Positions 8,734 through 16,120 of a stretch of 64,000 nucleotides of DNA are shown here, in pieces. Numbering within the stretch: position 1 is the stretch's first letter; each line of letters begins with the position of its first letter. This DNA comes from Falsirhodobacter sp. 20TX0035 (GTDB lineage Bacteria > Pseudomonadota > Alphaproteobacteria > Rhodobacterales > Rhodobacteraceae): NCBI RefSeq assembly GCF_028307215.1, contig NZ_JAQMHV010000002.1:124001-188000 (forward strand), read 5' to 3'. The translations under genes were made by a program, and so were the position numbers. Below the pieces are notes generated by a model. The model saw nothing but the letters and a program-made list of their open reading frames with translations, was not told where the DNA came from and searched no databases.

Positions 8734-8760
8734 CCTCCCGCCAGAGGATCTAGCGGGAGG
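8734..8760 (-). terminator. Hairpin between metQ and the DUF1810 gene
   Basis: Perfect 8-bp arms CCTCCCGC (8734-8741) and GCGGGAGG (8753-8760), loop of 11. On the minus strand it begins 8 bases after the metQ stop and its second arm contains the GGAGG of the DUF1810 gene, so it may both end metNIQ transcription partially and limit DUF1810 translation. No U-tract. Confidence 0.45.
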
Positions 8761-8768
8761 TGTCGGTC

Positions 8769-9542
8769 TTACCAGGAGGTGAGGACCGTGCCCTGGTATT
8801 CCTTCTCGATGAAGGCCTTCACCTCGGGGCTGTGATAGGCCTCGACCAGCTGCTTGGCCCAAGGCTTGTCCTGATCGCCTTCGCGCACGACGATGATGTT
8901 GACATAGGGGCCTTCGGCGCTTTCCATCGCGATCGCGTCTTCCTTCGGGTTCAGGCCCGAGGCGGAGGCGTAGTTCGTGTTGATCAGCGCCGCGTCCAGA
9001 TCGGCGAGCGAGCGCGGAAGCTGCGCCGCGTCCAGTTCCTGGAAGCGGAAGTCGCGCGGGTTTTCCGTGATGTCCAGCGGCGTGGGCGTCAGGCCCGCCT
9101 CCGGGTCCACCGTGACCAGACCCAGCTGCTGCAGCACCAGAAGCGCGCGGCCGCCGTTCGTCGGATCGTTCGGAATGCCGATCGTGGCGCCGTCCTCCAG
9201 ATCCTCCACCGATTTCAGCTTGTCGGAATAGAGGCCCATCGGCGTGGTGATCGTGGTGGCCAGCGTCACTAGATCGAAGCCGCGATCCTTGATCTGGTTG
9301 TCCAGATAGGGCTGGTGCTGGAACGAGTTGGCCTGGATGTCGCCATCCGCCAGCGCCTGGTTCGGGATGACGTAGTCCGAGAATTCGACGATGTCGATGT
9401 TCAGGCCCATGGGTTTGGCGACCTTGGCCACCTCTTCCATGATCTCGCCGTGTTCGCCGGGCGAGACGCCGACCTTGATGTCTTCGGCAAAGGCGGCGCT
9501 GGCCAGCAGGCCGAACGCGAGGGTGATGGGGAACAGACGCAT
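8769..9542 (-). CDS. metQ: Methionine ABC importer, substrate-binding protein
   Basis: 257 residues of the NlpA/MetQ family (IKVGVSPGEHGEIMEEVAKV..., later NSFQHQPYLDNQ and ITTPMGLYSDKLKSVEDL, all family-typical). Start at ATG 9542 gives the signal peptide MRLFPITLAFGLLASAAFA. There is no lipobox cysteine, so unlike E. coli MetQ it should be a free periplasmic protein. It lies 20 bp after metI in the order metN-metI-metQ. Ligand is D/L-methionine by family and context; related proteins can bind other amino acids or dipeptides. Confidence 0.9.
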   Translation of the reverse strand: MRLFPITLAFGLLASAAFAEDIKVGVSPGEHGEIMEEVAKVAKPMGLNIDIVEFSDYVIPNQALADGDIQANSFQHQPYLDNQIKDRGFDLVTLATTITTPMGLYSDKLKSVEDLEDGATIGIPNDPTNGGRALLVLQQLGLVTVDPEAGLTPTPLDITENPRDFRFQELDAAQLPRSLADLDAALINTNYASASGLNPKEDAIAMESAEGPYVNIIVVREGDQDKPWAKQLVEAYHSPEVKAFIEKEYQGTVLTSW

Positions 9543-9562
9543 GGTTTCCTCCGGGTTGAAAG

Positions 9563-10237
9563 TCAGTGACCGCGATTGCGGGGGGCGCGGCGGTCCACGC
9601 GGCGGGCCAGCCATTCGCCCAGCGATTGTACCAGCTGCACCAGCACGATCAGGATGACGACCACGGCCAGCATCACCTCGGGCATGAAGCGCTGATAGCC
9701 GTAGCGGATGCCCAGATCGCCGAGGCCTTCGCCGCCTACCGCGCCGACCATGGCCGAAAAGCCGATCAGGCTGACGGCGGCAAGGGTCATGCCCAGCGTG
9801 ATCGCGGGCAGCGCTTCGGGCACCAGCACCTTGCGGATGATCTGGAAGGGCGTGGCGCCCATGGCGCGCGCGGCCTCGATCAGGCCGGCGTCCACCTCGC
9901 GGATTGCGTTTTCCACAAGGCGCGCGATGAAGGGGATGGCGGCCAGCGTCAGCGGCACGATGGCGGCGGTGGTGCCGATGGAGGTGCCGGCGATCATGCG
10001 CGTGAAGGGGATGATGGCGACCACGAGGATGATGAACGGGATCGACCGTGTGGCGTTGACCACCAGCCCCAGCCCCCGGTTGATGAGGGGCGAGGCCAGC
10101 AGCTCCCCCCGGCGCGAGGTGGCGAGGTAGACGCCCAGCGGCAGCCCGAACACCGCGCCCAGAAGCCCCGAGATCGCGACCATGTAGAGCGTTTGCAGCG
10201 TGGAATCGATCAGCAGGTGGATCAGGTTAGCGGACAT
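9563..10237 (-). CDS. metI: Methionine ABC importer, permease
   Basis: 224 residues with five or six hydrophobic segments and the inner-membrane ABC coupling motif (EAARAMGATPFQIIRKVLVPEALP, cytoplasmic loop with EAA-type consensus). Length and sequence (NATRSIPFIILVVAIIPFTR) fit MetI. Its start overlaps the end of metN by 11 bases, and metQ follows after 20 bp. Confidence 0.92.
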   Translation of the reverse strand: MSANLIHLLIDSTLQTLYMVAISGLLGAVFGLPLGVYLATSRRGELLASPLINRGLGLVVNATRSIPFIILVVAIIPFTRMIAGTSIGTTAAIVPLTLAAIPFIARLVENAIREVDAGLIEAARAMGATPFQIIRKVLVPEALPAITLGMTLAAVSLIGFSAMVGAVGGEGLGDLGIRYGYQRFMPEVMLAVVVILIVLVQLVQSLGEWLARRVDRRAPRNRGH

Positions 10238-11273
10238 GGCCCAGAACCTCCGTCAGCAGGTGGTGGCGTTCAAGGTAAGCCCGCGCCTCGGCCGCGCGGC
10301 CGATCGGCAGGGACACCAGAAGATTGCCGAAGGGACGGGTCCCGATCTCCTCCACCGCGCCGGCGAGGATGTTGACGGGGATGCCGAGGTCGGAGGTGAG
10401 GCGGGCCAGCATCGGGTCGGTCGCGTGATCGCCCGCGAAGGTGATGCGGATCACCTCCTGCGCCGCGCCCTCGGCCGAAGGCAGAAGGCGGCCCGCGATG
10501 AAGGCGGGCAGGGTGACGCCGGTGACGCCCGACAGGAAGCTGCGCGTGGTTGGATGTTGCGGCCTGGCGAAGATGTCGTAGGTTTCCCCCGCCTCCACGA
10601 TGCGGCCGCCCTCGATGACGGCGACGTGGCTGGCGATGTCGCGCACCACGGCCATTTCATGCGTGATCAGCAGGATGGTCAGGCCCAGGTCGCGGTTGAT
10701 GTCGGCCAGAAGGCGCAGCACCGTCTGTGTCGTTTCGGGGTCGAGCGCGGAGGTCGCCTCGTCCGACAGCAGCACCTTGGGCTGCGTGGCGAGCGCCCGC
10801 GCGATGCCGACGCGCTGCTTCTGCCCGCCCGACAGTTCCGCCGGATAGCGGTCGGCCAGCGGGCCAAGCTCCACCCTCTCGATCAGGTCGCGGACGCGGG
10901 CGCGCAGGGCGTCGCGCGGGGTGCCGGCGATTTCCAGCGGCAGGGCCACGTTGTCGAACACGGTGCGCGAGGACAGGAGGTTGAAGTGCTGGAAGATCAT
11001 CCCGACCTCGCGCCGGATGGCGCGCAGATCGCCGCCGCGCGCGCGGCCCACGTCCCGGCCGCCCACGGTGACGGTGCCGGCCGTGGGTTGTTCCAGCCCG
11101 TTCACCATGCGCAGCAGCGTGGACTTCCCCGCCCCCGACCGCCCGATGATCCCGGTGACGGAGCCTGCGGGCACGTCCAGCGACACGCCTTCCAGCGCGG
11201 TGACAAGGCCGCCACGCTTCGGGAAGGCCTTGCCCACCCCGTCAAAGGTGATCGCCGCACCCGTTGCTGTCAT
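10227..11273 (-). CDS. metN: Methionine ABC importer, ATP-binding subunit
   Basis: 348 residues. Walker A GRSGAGKST (44-52), signature LSGGQKQR and Walker B VLLSDEATSALDP are intact, followed by a C-terminal NIL domain (about 270-345, VIRITFAGDHATDPMLARL...), which in MetN binds methionine and mediates trans-inhibition. ATG 11273 has AGGAGA 7 bases upstream; the longer in-frame reading is aldolase sequence out of frame. Being first of metNIQ, it lies 83 bp downstream of the aldolase gene on the same strand. No SAM riboswitch was recognised in that gap. Confidence 0.92.
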   Translation of the reverse strand: MTATGAAITFDGVGKAFPKRGGLVTALEGVSLDVPAGSVTGIIGRSGAGKSTLLRMVNGLEQPTAGTVTVGGRDVGRARGGDLRAIRREVGMIFQHFNLLSSRTVFDNVALPLEIAGTPRDALRARVRDLIERVELGPLADRYPAELSGGQKQRVGIARALATQPKVLLSDEATSALDPETTQTVLRLLADINRDLGLTILLITHEMAVVRDIASHVAVIEGGRIVEAGETYDIFARPQHPTTRSFLSGVTGVTLPAFIAGRLLPSAEGAAQEVIRITFAGDHATDPMLARLTSDLGIPVNILAGAVEEIGTRPFGNLLVSLPIGRAAEARAYLERHHLLTEVLGHVR

Positions 11274-11307
11274 CCCGCTCTCCTGTCCGCGCCGTGCCGA
11301 AGCGCTG

Positions 11308-11336
11308 GATAAACATGATCCGACGCGGGCGTGCAA
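11308..11336 (-). promoter_or_regulatory. Possible promoter of metNIQ
   Basis: On the minus strand TTGCAC (11336-11331) and TTTATC (11313-11308) are 17 bp apart, 35 bp upstream of the metN start. This is the only reasonable sigma-70-like pair in the 83-bp gap; read by eye, unsupported by data. Confidence 0.3.
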
Positions 11337-11356
11337 GGGAAGGAATTTCTTGGCGT

Positions 11357-11977
11357 TCAGCCCTGGCGCCAGGCAGACACGAAGGCACGGGCGTTGGCGC
11401 GCACCTCCTCGGCCCCCATGCCGGGTTTGTAGAGGGCGGAGCCGAGGCCGAAGCCGGTAGCCCCCGCCGCGCGCCACGGCCCCATGTTGTTGGGGGCGAT
11501 GCCGCCCACGGGCAGGAAGGGCACGTCCTTGGGGAACACGGCGCGCATGGCTTTTAGGACGGACGGGGTCTGCGCCTCGGCCGGGAACAGCTTCAGCCCG
11601 TCCGCGCCCGCGGCCAGTGCGGCGAACCCTTCGGTGGGGGTGGCGATGCCGGGCGTGCAATAAAGGCCCGCCGCCTTGGCCGCTGCGATCACCGCCGTGT
11701 CGGCATGGGGCATCACGACGATTTTCCCGCCCGCCTCTGCCACGCGGTGGGCGTCGTCCACCGTCAGAACGGTGCCCGCCCCGCACAGCAGGCTGTCGCC
11801 CACATCCAGCGCCAGGCGGCGCAGGCTTTCAAACGGATCGGGAGAGTTCAGGGGCACCTCCACGATGGCGAAGCCTTCCTCGGCCAGCGCACGGGCGATG
11901 GGCACCACCTCGTCGGGGGTGACGCCGCGCAGGATGGCGATCAGCGGCAGGCGGTCAAGCCAGGTGGACAGCGTCAT
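11357..11977 (-). CDS. dgoA: 2-dehydro-3-deoxy-6-phosphogalactonate aldolase
   Basis: 206 residues of the class I KDPG/KDPGal aldolase family. The family pattern is present: ILRGVTPDE, the catalytic Glu of FAIVEVPLNSPDP, GAGTVLT, and the Schiff-base lysine in GADGLKLFPAE. The PLNSPDPFESLRRLA variant and the pairing with a KDGal kinase favour the galactonate-specific enzyme (splits KDPGal to pyruvate and glyceraldehyde 3-phosphate) over Eda. Start ATG 11977 overlaps the kinase stop as ATGA and has AAGGAA upstream. Third gene of iclR-dgoK-dgoA. Confidence 0.88.
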   Translation of the reverse strand: MTLSTWLDRLPLIAILRGVTPDEVVPIARALAEEGFAIVEVPLNSPDPFESLRRLALDVGDSLLCGAGTVLTVDDAHRVAEAGGKIVVMPHADTAVIAAAKAAGLYCTPGIATPTEGFAALAAGADGLKLFPAEAQTPSVLKAMRAVFPKDVPFLPVGGIAPNNMGPWRAAGATGFGLGSALYKPGMGAEEVRANARAFVSAWRQG

Positions 11978-12879
11978 GGGCGGGTTCCTTCGATCAGGCG
12001 GGCGGCGCGGGCGATCTGCCACAGGCCCGCGACGGCGGTGTGTGCGATGGCGGGGGCGTCGGCCAAGCCGAACGCGGCCAGCGCCCGGCGGTAGCGGTCC
12101 ACGAGTGCCGGCGCGCCGATCAGCACGGGCGCCGCCTGCGGTGTCATGTGACGCAGGGCCGAAGCGATCTCGGCCCCGATGATCAGGCCGGACAGGTAAT
12201 CGAGGCTGCTGGCCGCCGCCCGGTCCCCCAGCAGCACGTCGGCGCGGGCCGAGAAGAGACGGGACGGCAGGTCCCCCTCCTGCGCCGCCTGAAGCCCCCG
12301 CGAAAAAGCCTCGTCATCCCCGGCCGGGGCTTTGGCAAAGCGGCCAAGGATGGAATGGTCCTTCAGCACGGCAAAGAGTTCGCCGGTCATGAAGGTGGTG
12401 AACCCTTCGATCCGGCCGTCGCGCAGGGTGACCCATTTGGAATGGGTGCCCGGCATCACCAGATGCGCCTCGGCCCGCAGGGCGGGGTTCAGCGCCAGCG
12501 CGCCGGCGATCTGCGTCTCCTCTCCGCGCATCACGTCGGCAGGGTGGCGCTGCGCGACGCCCGGCACGATGTGCAGCCCGTGTTCGGGAAGGGCGATCAT
12601 CGCGCCGGCCAGTTCCTCGGGGCCCGCGGGGCAGGGCAGGTAGGGCGCTTCCTTCCACCCCTGCGCCGATCCGATCATGCCGGAGGCGAGGGCGGGGAGG
12701 TTCGGGTTCTCCTTCCTCCACGCCCCGGTGATGCGGTCGAAGGCGGCGGCGAAGCCGTCCTTCACGTGCAGGATGCCTTCGGGGCTTTCGTGCTGGTCCA
12801 GCACCCGCCCCCCTTCATCCAGACACCAGGCGCGGAGGGAGCTTGTGCCCCAATCGAGGGCGATCAGTGCGGCGGTCAT
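11974..12879 (-). CDS. dgoK: 2-dehydro-3-deoxygalactonokinase
   Basis: 301 residues. The N-terminal IALDWGTSSLRAW is the DgoK phosphate-binding motif, with the family segments GMIGSAQGWKEAPYLPCPAG and MPGTHSKWVTL (about residues 145-160). It phosphorylates 2-keto-3-deoxy-D-galactonate for cleavage by the adjacent aldolase (De Ley-Doudoroff galactose route). Starts in a 4-bp ATGA overlap with iclR and ends in an ATGA overlap with dgoA, so all three genes are translationally coupled. A galactonate dehydratase is not adjacent; the IlvD/Edd enzyme at 27189-28934 could serve. Confidence 0.92.
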   Translation of the reverse strand: MTAALIALDWGTSSLRAWCLDEGGRVLDQHESPEGILHVKDGFAAAFDRITGAWRKENPNLPALASGMIGSAQGWKEAPYLPCPAGPEELAGAMIALPEHGLHIVPGVAQRHPADVMRGEETQIAGALALNPALRAEAHLVMPGTHSKWVTLRDGRIEGFTTFMTGELFAVLKDHSILGRFAKAPAGDDEAFSRGLQAAQEGDLPSRLFSARADVLLGDRAAASSLDYLSGLIIGAEIASALRHMTPQAAPVLIGAPALVDRYRRALAAFGLADAPAIAHTAVAGLWQIARAARLIEGTRP

Positions 12880-13649
12880 GCGGGGTCCTTCCAGCCGATG
12901 CGGGACGATATGGCGGCGGCGGCCTGCCGCAGCCGGGGGCCAAGCGCGACCATCCGGTCGCGGTCCATCCAGGGCTCGGCCGCGGCCACGCTGATCGCGG
13001 CGACGATCTGGCCGCGCGCGTCGCGGACGGGGGCCGCGACGCAGCGGACGGCCAGTTCGTTCTCGGCCAGATCGAAGGTCACGCCAGACTGGCGGGCGGT
13101 CCGCATGGCATCCCGCCACGCGTCCCACGGCAGGGGCGCGCCGCCCGCCGCGGGGGCCGCGCGGCCCAGATCGAACAGCCGCCGCCACGCGTCTTCGTCC
13201 ATGTCCAGCATCAGGGCCTTGCCCACCCCGGTCAGCGCCATCGGCATCCGCGCTCCGATGCGCGAGCGCAACTCGTAGCCCCGCCGCCCGCTGATCTTGT
13301 CAAGATAAAGAACCTCGTCCCCCTCGGGCTGGACGAGATGAACGGTGTCCAGAACCTCCTGCGCCAGCCGCTCCAGTTCTTCCCGGGCCGCCGAGACGAG
13401 CGAGATCTGCTCGCGCGCTTGAAAGCCGAGCTGGATCAGCCGGGGGCCCAGACGGTAGCCGTCGGGATCCTGCCGCAGGAAACGTTCGCGCACCAGCGCG
13501 GCGGTCAGCCGTTGGGCCGTGCTGCGGTTCAGCCCCGTGCGCTGGCCGATGGCGCCAAGGTCCGTCGCACCGTCCGCCACGGCGTCGATCACGCGCAACC
13601 CGCGTTCCAGCGTCTGCACGCCGGTGTTGATGTCCGTCCCTGCCTTCAT
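12876..13649 (-). CDS. IclR-family regulator of the galactonate operon
   Basis: 257 residues: winged helix-turn-helix at about 10-70 (LGAIGQRTGLNRSTAQRLTAAL) and an IclR effector domain from about 85 to the end (YLDKISGRRGYELRSRIGARMPMALTGVGKALML). ATG 13649 is taken as start; an ATG at 13676 is in frame but neither has a clear ribosome-binding site. As first gene of iclR-dgoK-dgoA it probably autoregulates the operon in response to a galactonate-pathway intermediate. A perfect 9-bp inverted repeat lies 34 bp upstream. Confidence 0.85.
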   Translation of the reverse strand: MKAGTDINTGVQTLERGLRVIDAVADGATDLGAIGQRTGLNRSTAQRLTAALVRERFLRQDPDGYRLGPRLIQLGFQAREQISLVSAAREELERLAQEVLDTVHLVQPEGDEVLYLDKISGRRGYELRSRIGARMPMALTGVGKALMLDMDEDAWRRLFDLGRAAPAAGGAPLPWDAWRDAMRTARQSGVTFDLAENELAVRCVAAPVRDARGQIVAAISVAAAEPWMDRDRMVALGPRLRQAAAAISSRIGWKDPA

Positions 13650-13682
13650 GCTGTCAGGATACCGCTGCGGCGGCATGTGTCA

Positions 13683-13707
13683 ATATGTGGGAGTCTAACC
13701 CACATAT
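13683..13707. promoter_or_regulatory. Candidate IclR operator between iclR-dgoKA and yghU
   Basis: Perfect 9-bp inverted repeat ATATGTGGG (13683-13691) and CCCACATAT (13699-13707) with a 7-bp spacer, in the divergent promoter region. A minus-strand TTGACA (13683-13678) abuts its left arm. Location next to the regulator gene makes it the best operator candidate. Confidence 0.5.
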
Positions 13708-13784
13708 AGGGTAAAGCAAACAGGGTTGCGATCCGGTCGCCTGATAAGCAAGTCTTCCCGTGACACCTCAGAAAGGTCATGATC

Positions 13785-14606
13785 ATGAGCGACGCCTACC
13801 AGCCCCCCCGCGTCTGGACCCCGCCCGCGAACGCGCCGGGCCTGAACCGCGACACCGCCGGTCCCCGGACCGAGGTGGAGCTTCCCGTTGGCCAGCACCC
13901 GCTTCAGCTGTATTCGATGGCGACGCCTAACGGCGTGAAGGTGACGATCCTGCTGGAGGAGCTTCTGGCCGCCGGCCATGCCGGCGCGGAATACGACGCG
14001 TGGCCGATCCGGATCGGCGACGGGGACCAGTTCGGCTCGGGCTTCGTGGCCATCAATCCGAACTCCAAGATCCCGGCGCTGCTGGACCGCAGCGGCGCCG
14101 AGCCGGTGCGCCTGTTCGAATCCGGCTCCATCCTTCTTTATCTGGCCGAGAAGTTCGGCGCCTTCCTTCCGGCGGCGCAACGGACCGAGACGTTGAACTG
14201 GCTGTTCTGGCAGATGGGATCGGCGCCCTTCCTGGGGGGCGGCTTCGGCCATTTCTACGCCTACGCGCCCGAAAAGCTGGAATATCCGATTAACCGTTAC
14301 GCGATGGAAACCCGGCGCCAGCTGGATGTGCTGGACCGGCAGCTGGCCGAACGGCCCTTCATCGCCGGGCCGGACTATTCCATCGCCGACATGGCGATCT
14401 GGCCCTGGTACGGCGCGCTGATGCAGGGCGATCTTTACGGCAACGCGGCGGAGTTCCTGTCGGTGGCGGACTACACCCACCTGCGCCGCTGGTCGGACAC
14501 GATCGCCGCCCGGCCCGCCGTGCAGCGCGGTCGCCGCGTGAACAAGTTCTGGGGGGACGAGGCGGCGCAGGTGCCCGAGCGCCATTCGGCGGCCGATCTG
14601 GACTGA
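13785..14606 (+). CDS. yghU: Glutathione S-transferase, YghU/Ure2p type disulfide reductase
   Basis: 273 residues. N-terminal extension (1-45) then a thioredoxin-like GST domain (PLQLYSMATPNGVKVTILLEEL) with the TPNG motif conserved in YghU, where the Asn/Thr region contacts two glutathiones; the ESGSILLYLAEKFGAFLP block and all-helical C-terminal domain (YSIADMAIWPWYG) follow. YghU of E. coli is a glutathione-dependent disulfide-bond oxidoreductase. ATG 13785 has GAAAGG 8 bases upstream. Divergent from iclR and convergent with the UTRA gene; no functional link to either is evident. Confidence 0.9.
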   Translation: MSDAYQPPRVWTPPANAPGLNRDTAGPRTEVELPVGQHPLQLYSMATPNGVKVTILLEELLAAGHAGAEYDAWPIRIGDGDQFGSGFVAINPNSKIPALLDRSGAEPVRLFESGSILLYLAEKFGAFLPAAQRTETLNWLFWQMGSAPFLGGGFGHFYAYAPEKLEYPINRYAMETRRQLDVLDRQLAERPFIAGPDYSIADMAIWPWYGALMQGDLYGNAAEFLSVADYTHLRRWSDTIAARPAVQRGRRVNKFWGDEAAQVPERHSAADLD

Positions 14607-14610
14607 ACGA

Positions 14611-15189
14611 TCACTCCGGCGCGGCGACCAGCGCCGCGCGATCCCCCGCAAACCAAATCTGGCCGTAATCCACGGCCAGACCGCCCACGTCCAGATGCAG
14701 GAAGGCGGAGCGCAGTATGGGCGCGCCTTCCTCCACCCCCAGATGGTGGGCCTGAAGGGCGCTGGCGAGGGTAGCCGTCATCCGTGTCTCCCCGCGGAAG
14801 CGGTCGATCCCGGACTGACGCCAGGCGGCGTCGGGTGCAAGGCCCTCCTGCACAAGGACGGGCAGTTCGGGGAACAGGTCCGCGGGGCAGACGGACCGGC
14901 ACATCGCCATCGGCCGCCCTTCCATCACGTGCAGCCCGTCGATCACGTGCACCGGGGTCTGGCCGGGCAACCGCAGCACAGCCGCCTCCTCGGGGCAGGC
15001 GGGGCGGGTGTCCACGGACAGCACGTGCATGTCCGGCACATGATCCAGCGAATAGGCGCGCCGGTCGTCCCGCGCCACTGGGTTCGGATCGTTCGAGGCG
15101 GGGCAACCGACCGGCGGCACATCCAGCGATGCACGCCGGTCATGGGGGCCCTTGGGGCCGTTGGTCTGCCAGATCGCGGTGCGCCTCAT
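14611..15189 (-). CDS. PhnF-like UTRA-domain protein lacking its GntR DNA-binding domain
   Basis: 192 residues. The first residues MRRTAIWQT match the usual beginning of PhnF-type phosphonate regulators, and from about residue 50 to the end there is a UTRA effector domain (CPEEAAVLRLPGQTPVHVIDGLHVMEGRPMAM ... GLAVDYGQIWFAGDRAAL in pieces). The expected 70-residue winged helix between these parts is missing; residues 10-48 are low-complexity-looking and match no helix-turn-helix, and other frames do not restore one. It may be an internal-deletion pseudogene or a ligand-binding-only protein. No strong ribosome-binding site precedes the ATG. It lies 98 bp downstream of the DUF1045 gene, a usual phosphonate-operon neighbour. 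Confidence 0.6.
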   Translation of the reverse strand: MRRTAIWQTNGPKGPHDRRASLDVPPVGCPASNDPNPVARDDRRAYSLDHVPDMHVLSVDTRPACPEEAAVLRLPGQTPVHVIDGLHVMEGRPMAMCRSVCPADLFPELPVLVQEGLAPDAAWRQSGIDRFRGETRMTATLASALQAHHLGVEEGAPILRSAFLHLDVGGLAVDYGQIWFAGDRAALVAAPE

Positions 15190-15287
15190 GTCGGGAACCT
15201 GAAGTGAAGGATCAACGAGTCGCGTCGTTGCTGTGGTGAAAATTGTATGAACACCAGCGTCCCTCCGCAAGCTGCAGTTGAACGGCG

Positions 15288-15956
15288 TCAGATCGGGTAG
15301 CGTCGGAGGAGGTGGAACCGCCCCTCCCGGTCTTCCTTCATCAGGCAGATGGAGTCGATGCCGAACTCCGCCGGCAGCGCGGGCTGGATCAGCGGCTCCA
15401 GCGCCTCGGGCTGCATGTCGCAGGGGCCGGTCAGGGTCATGTGGAAGCGGAACTCCTCCATCACGAAGGGATAGCCCCACGCGTCCAGCAACTCCCGCTG
15501 CTTCGGGGTCAGGCGTTCGGGCTTGCGGCGGGCGATCTCGGCCTCGGTCAGCGGTTGGCGGAAGGGTTCGAGGAAGCGGACGATCAGGGCCGCCGTCTCG
15601 TTCAGTTCGGTCTGGTCGCCCTGTGGCACCAGCGCCAGAAACGACCCCAGCCGTTCCACCTTCAGGGGGCCGGGCCAGACGGGGCGCAGCCGGTGGGCGA
15701 GGTCGGCCACCGCCACCTCCAGATCCGCTTCGGGGCCCAGAAGGCGGAAGGGCGCCTTCAGCGTTCCGTGAAAGCCGTATTTCCGGGGTTCGGCCACAAG
15801 GGCATCGACGGACAGTGGATGGGACAGGCGGACGCCCGCCTCCGGGTCCCAGCCCAGCCATTCGGCGCCAAAGCGCGCCAGGGGGCCGGGCGGGGGCAGG
15901 TAGTAGATGGCGTAGCGGGTCATGGGCACGATCTTTTGCTTTGGAACATCTTCCAT
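15288..15956 (-). CDS. DUF1045 protein of phosphonate-metabolism type
   Basis: 222 residues from ATG 15956, which has GGAG 7 bases upstream; ATG 15923 (MTRYAIYYLPPPG, 211 residues) is where homologs usually begin but has a poor ribosome-binding site. The two HxT motifs of the 2H phosphoesterase (2'-5' RNA ligase-like) fold are present: YGFHGTLKAPF and FRFHMTLTG. DUF1045 genes normally sit in C-P lyase (phn) operons near phnN/phnM; here there is no other phn gene except the truncated PhnF-like regulator. It may hydrolyse a cyclic phosphate intermediate of phosphonate breakdown; this is inference. Confidence 0.8.
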   Translation of the reverse strand: MEDVPKQKIVPMTRYAIYYLPPPGPLARFGAEWLGWDPEAGVRLSHPLSVDALVAEPRKYGFHGTLKAPFRLLGPEADLEVAVADLAHRLRPVWPGPLKVERLGSFLALVPQGDQTELNETAALIVRFLEPFRQPLTEAEIARRKPERLTPKQRELLDAWGYPFVMEEFRFHMTLTGPCDMQPEALEPLIQPALPAEFGIDSICLMKEDREGRFHLLRRYPI

Positions 15957-16120
15957 CACAAAGCTCCGGCCTGCGCGAGGTTCCATGTCCGGATCGTCGC
16001 AGAACCTCAGCCACAGGCAGTAAGAAACATCTTTAATACAACTTAAACGATATTGCCGAAACGCCTTCGGACACCGTAGCATCCCGCCACATGGTTCGGC
16101 CCGCCGAAGGAGCGCACGCC

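Noticed and set aside
11274-11356. SAM riboswitch upstream of metN
   Set aside because: The gap is only 83 bp and no SAM-II or SAM/SAH-type helices or pseudoknot could be recognised by eye.
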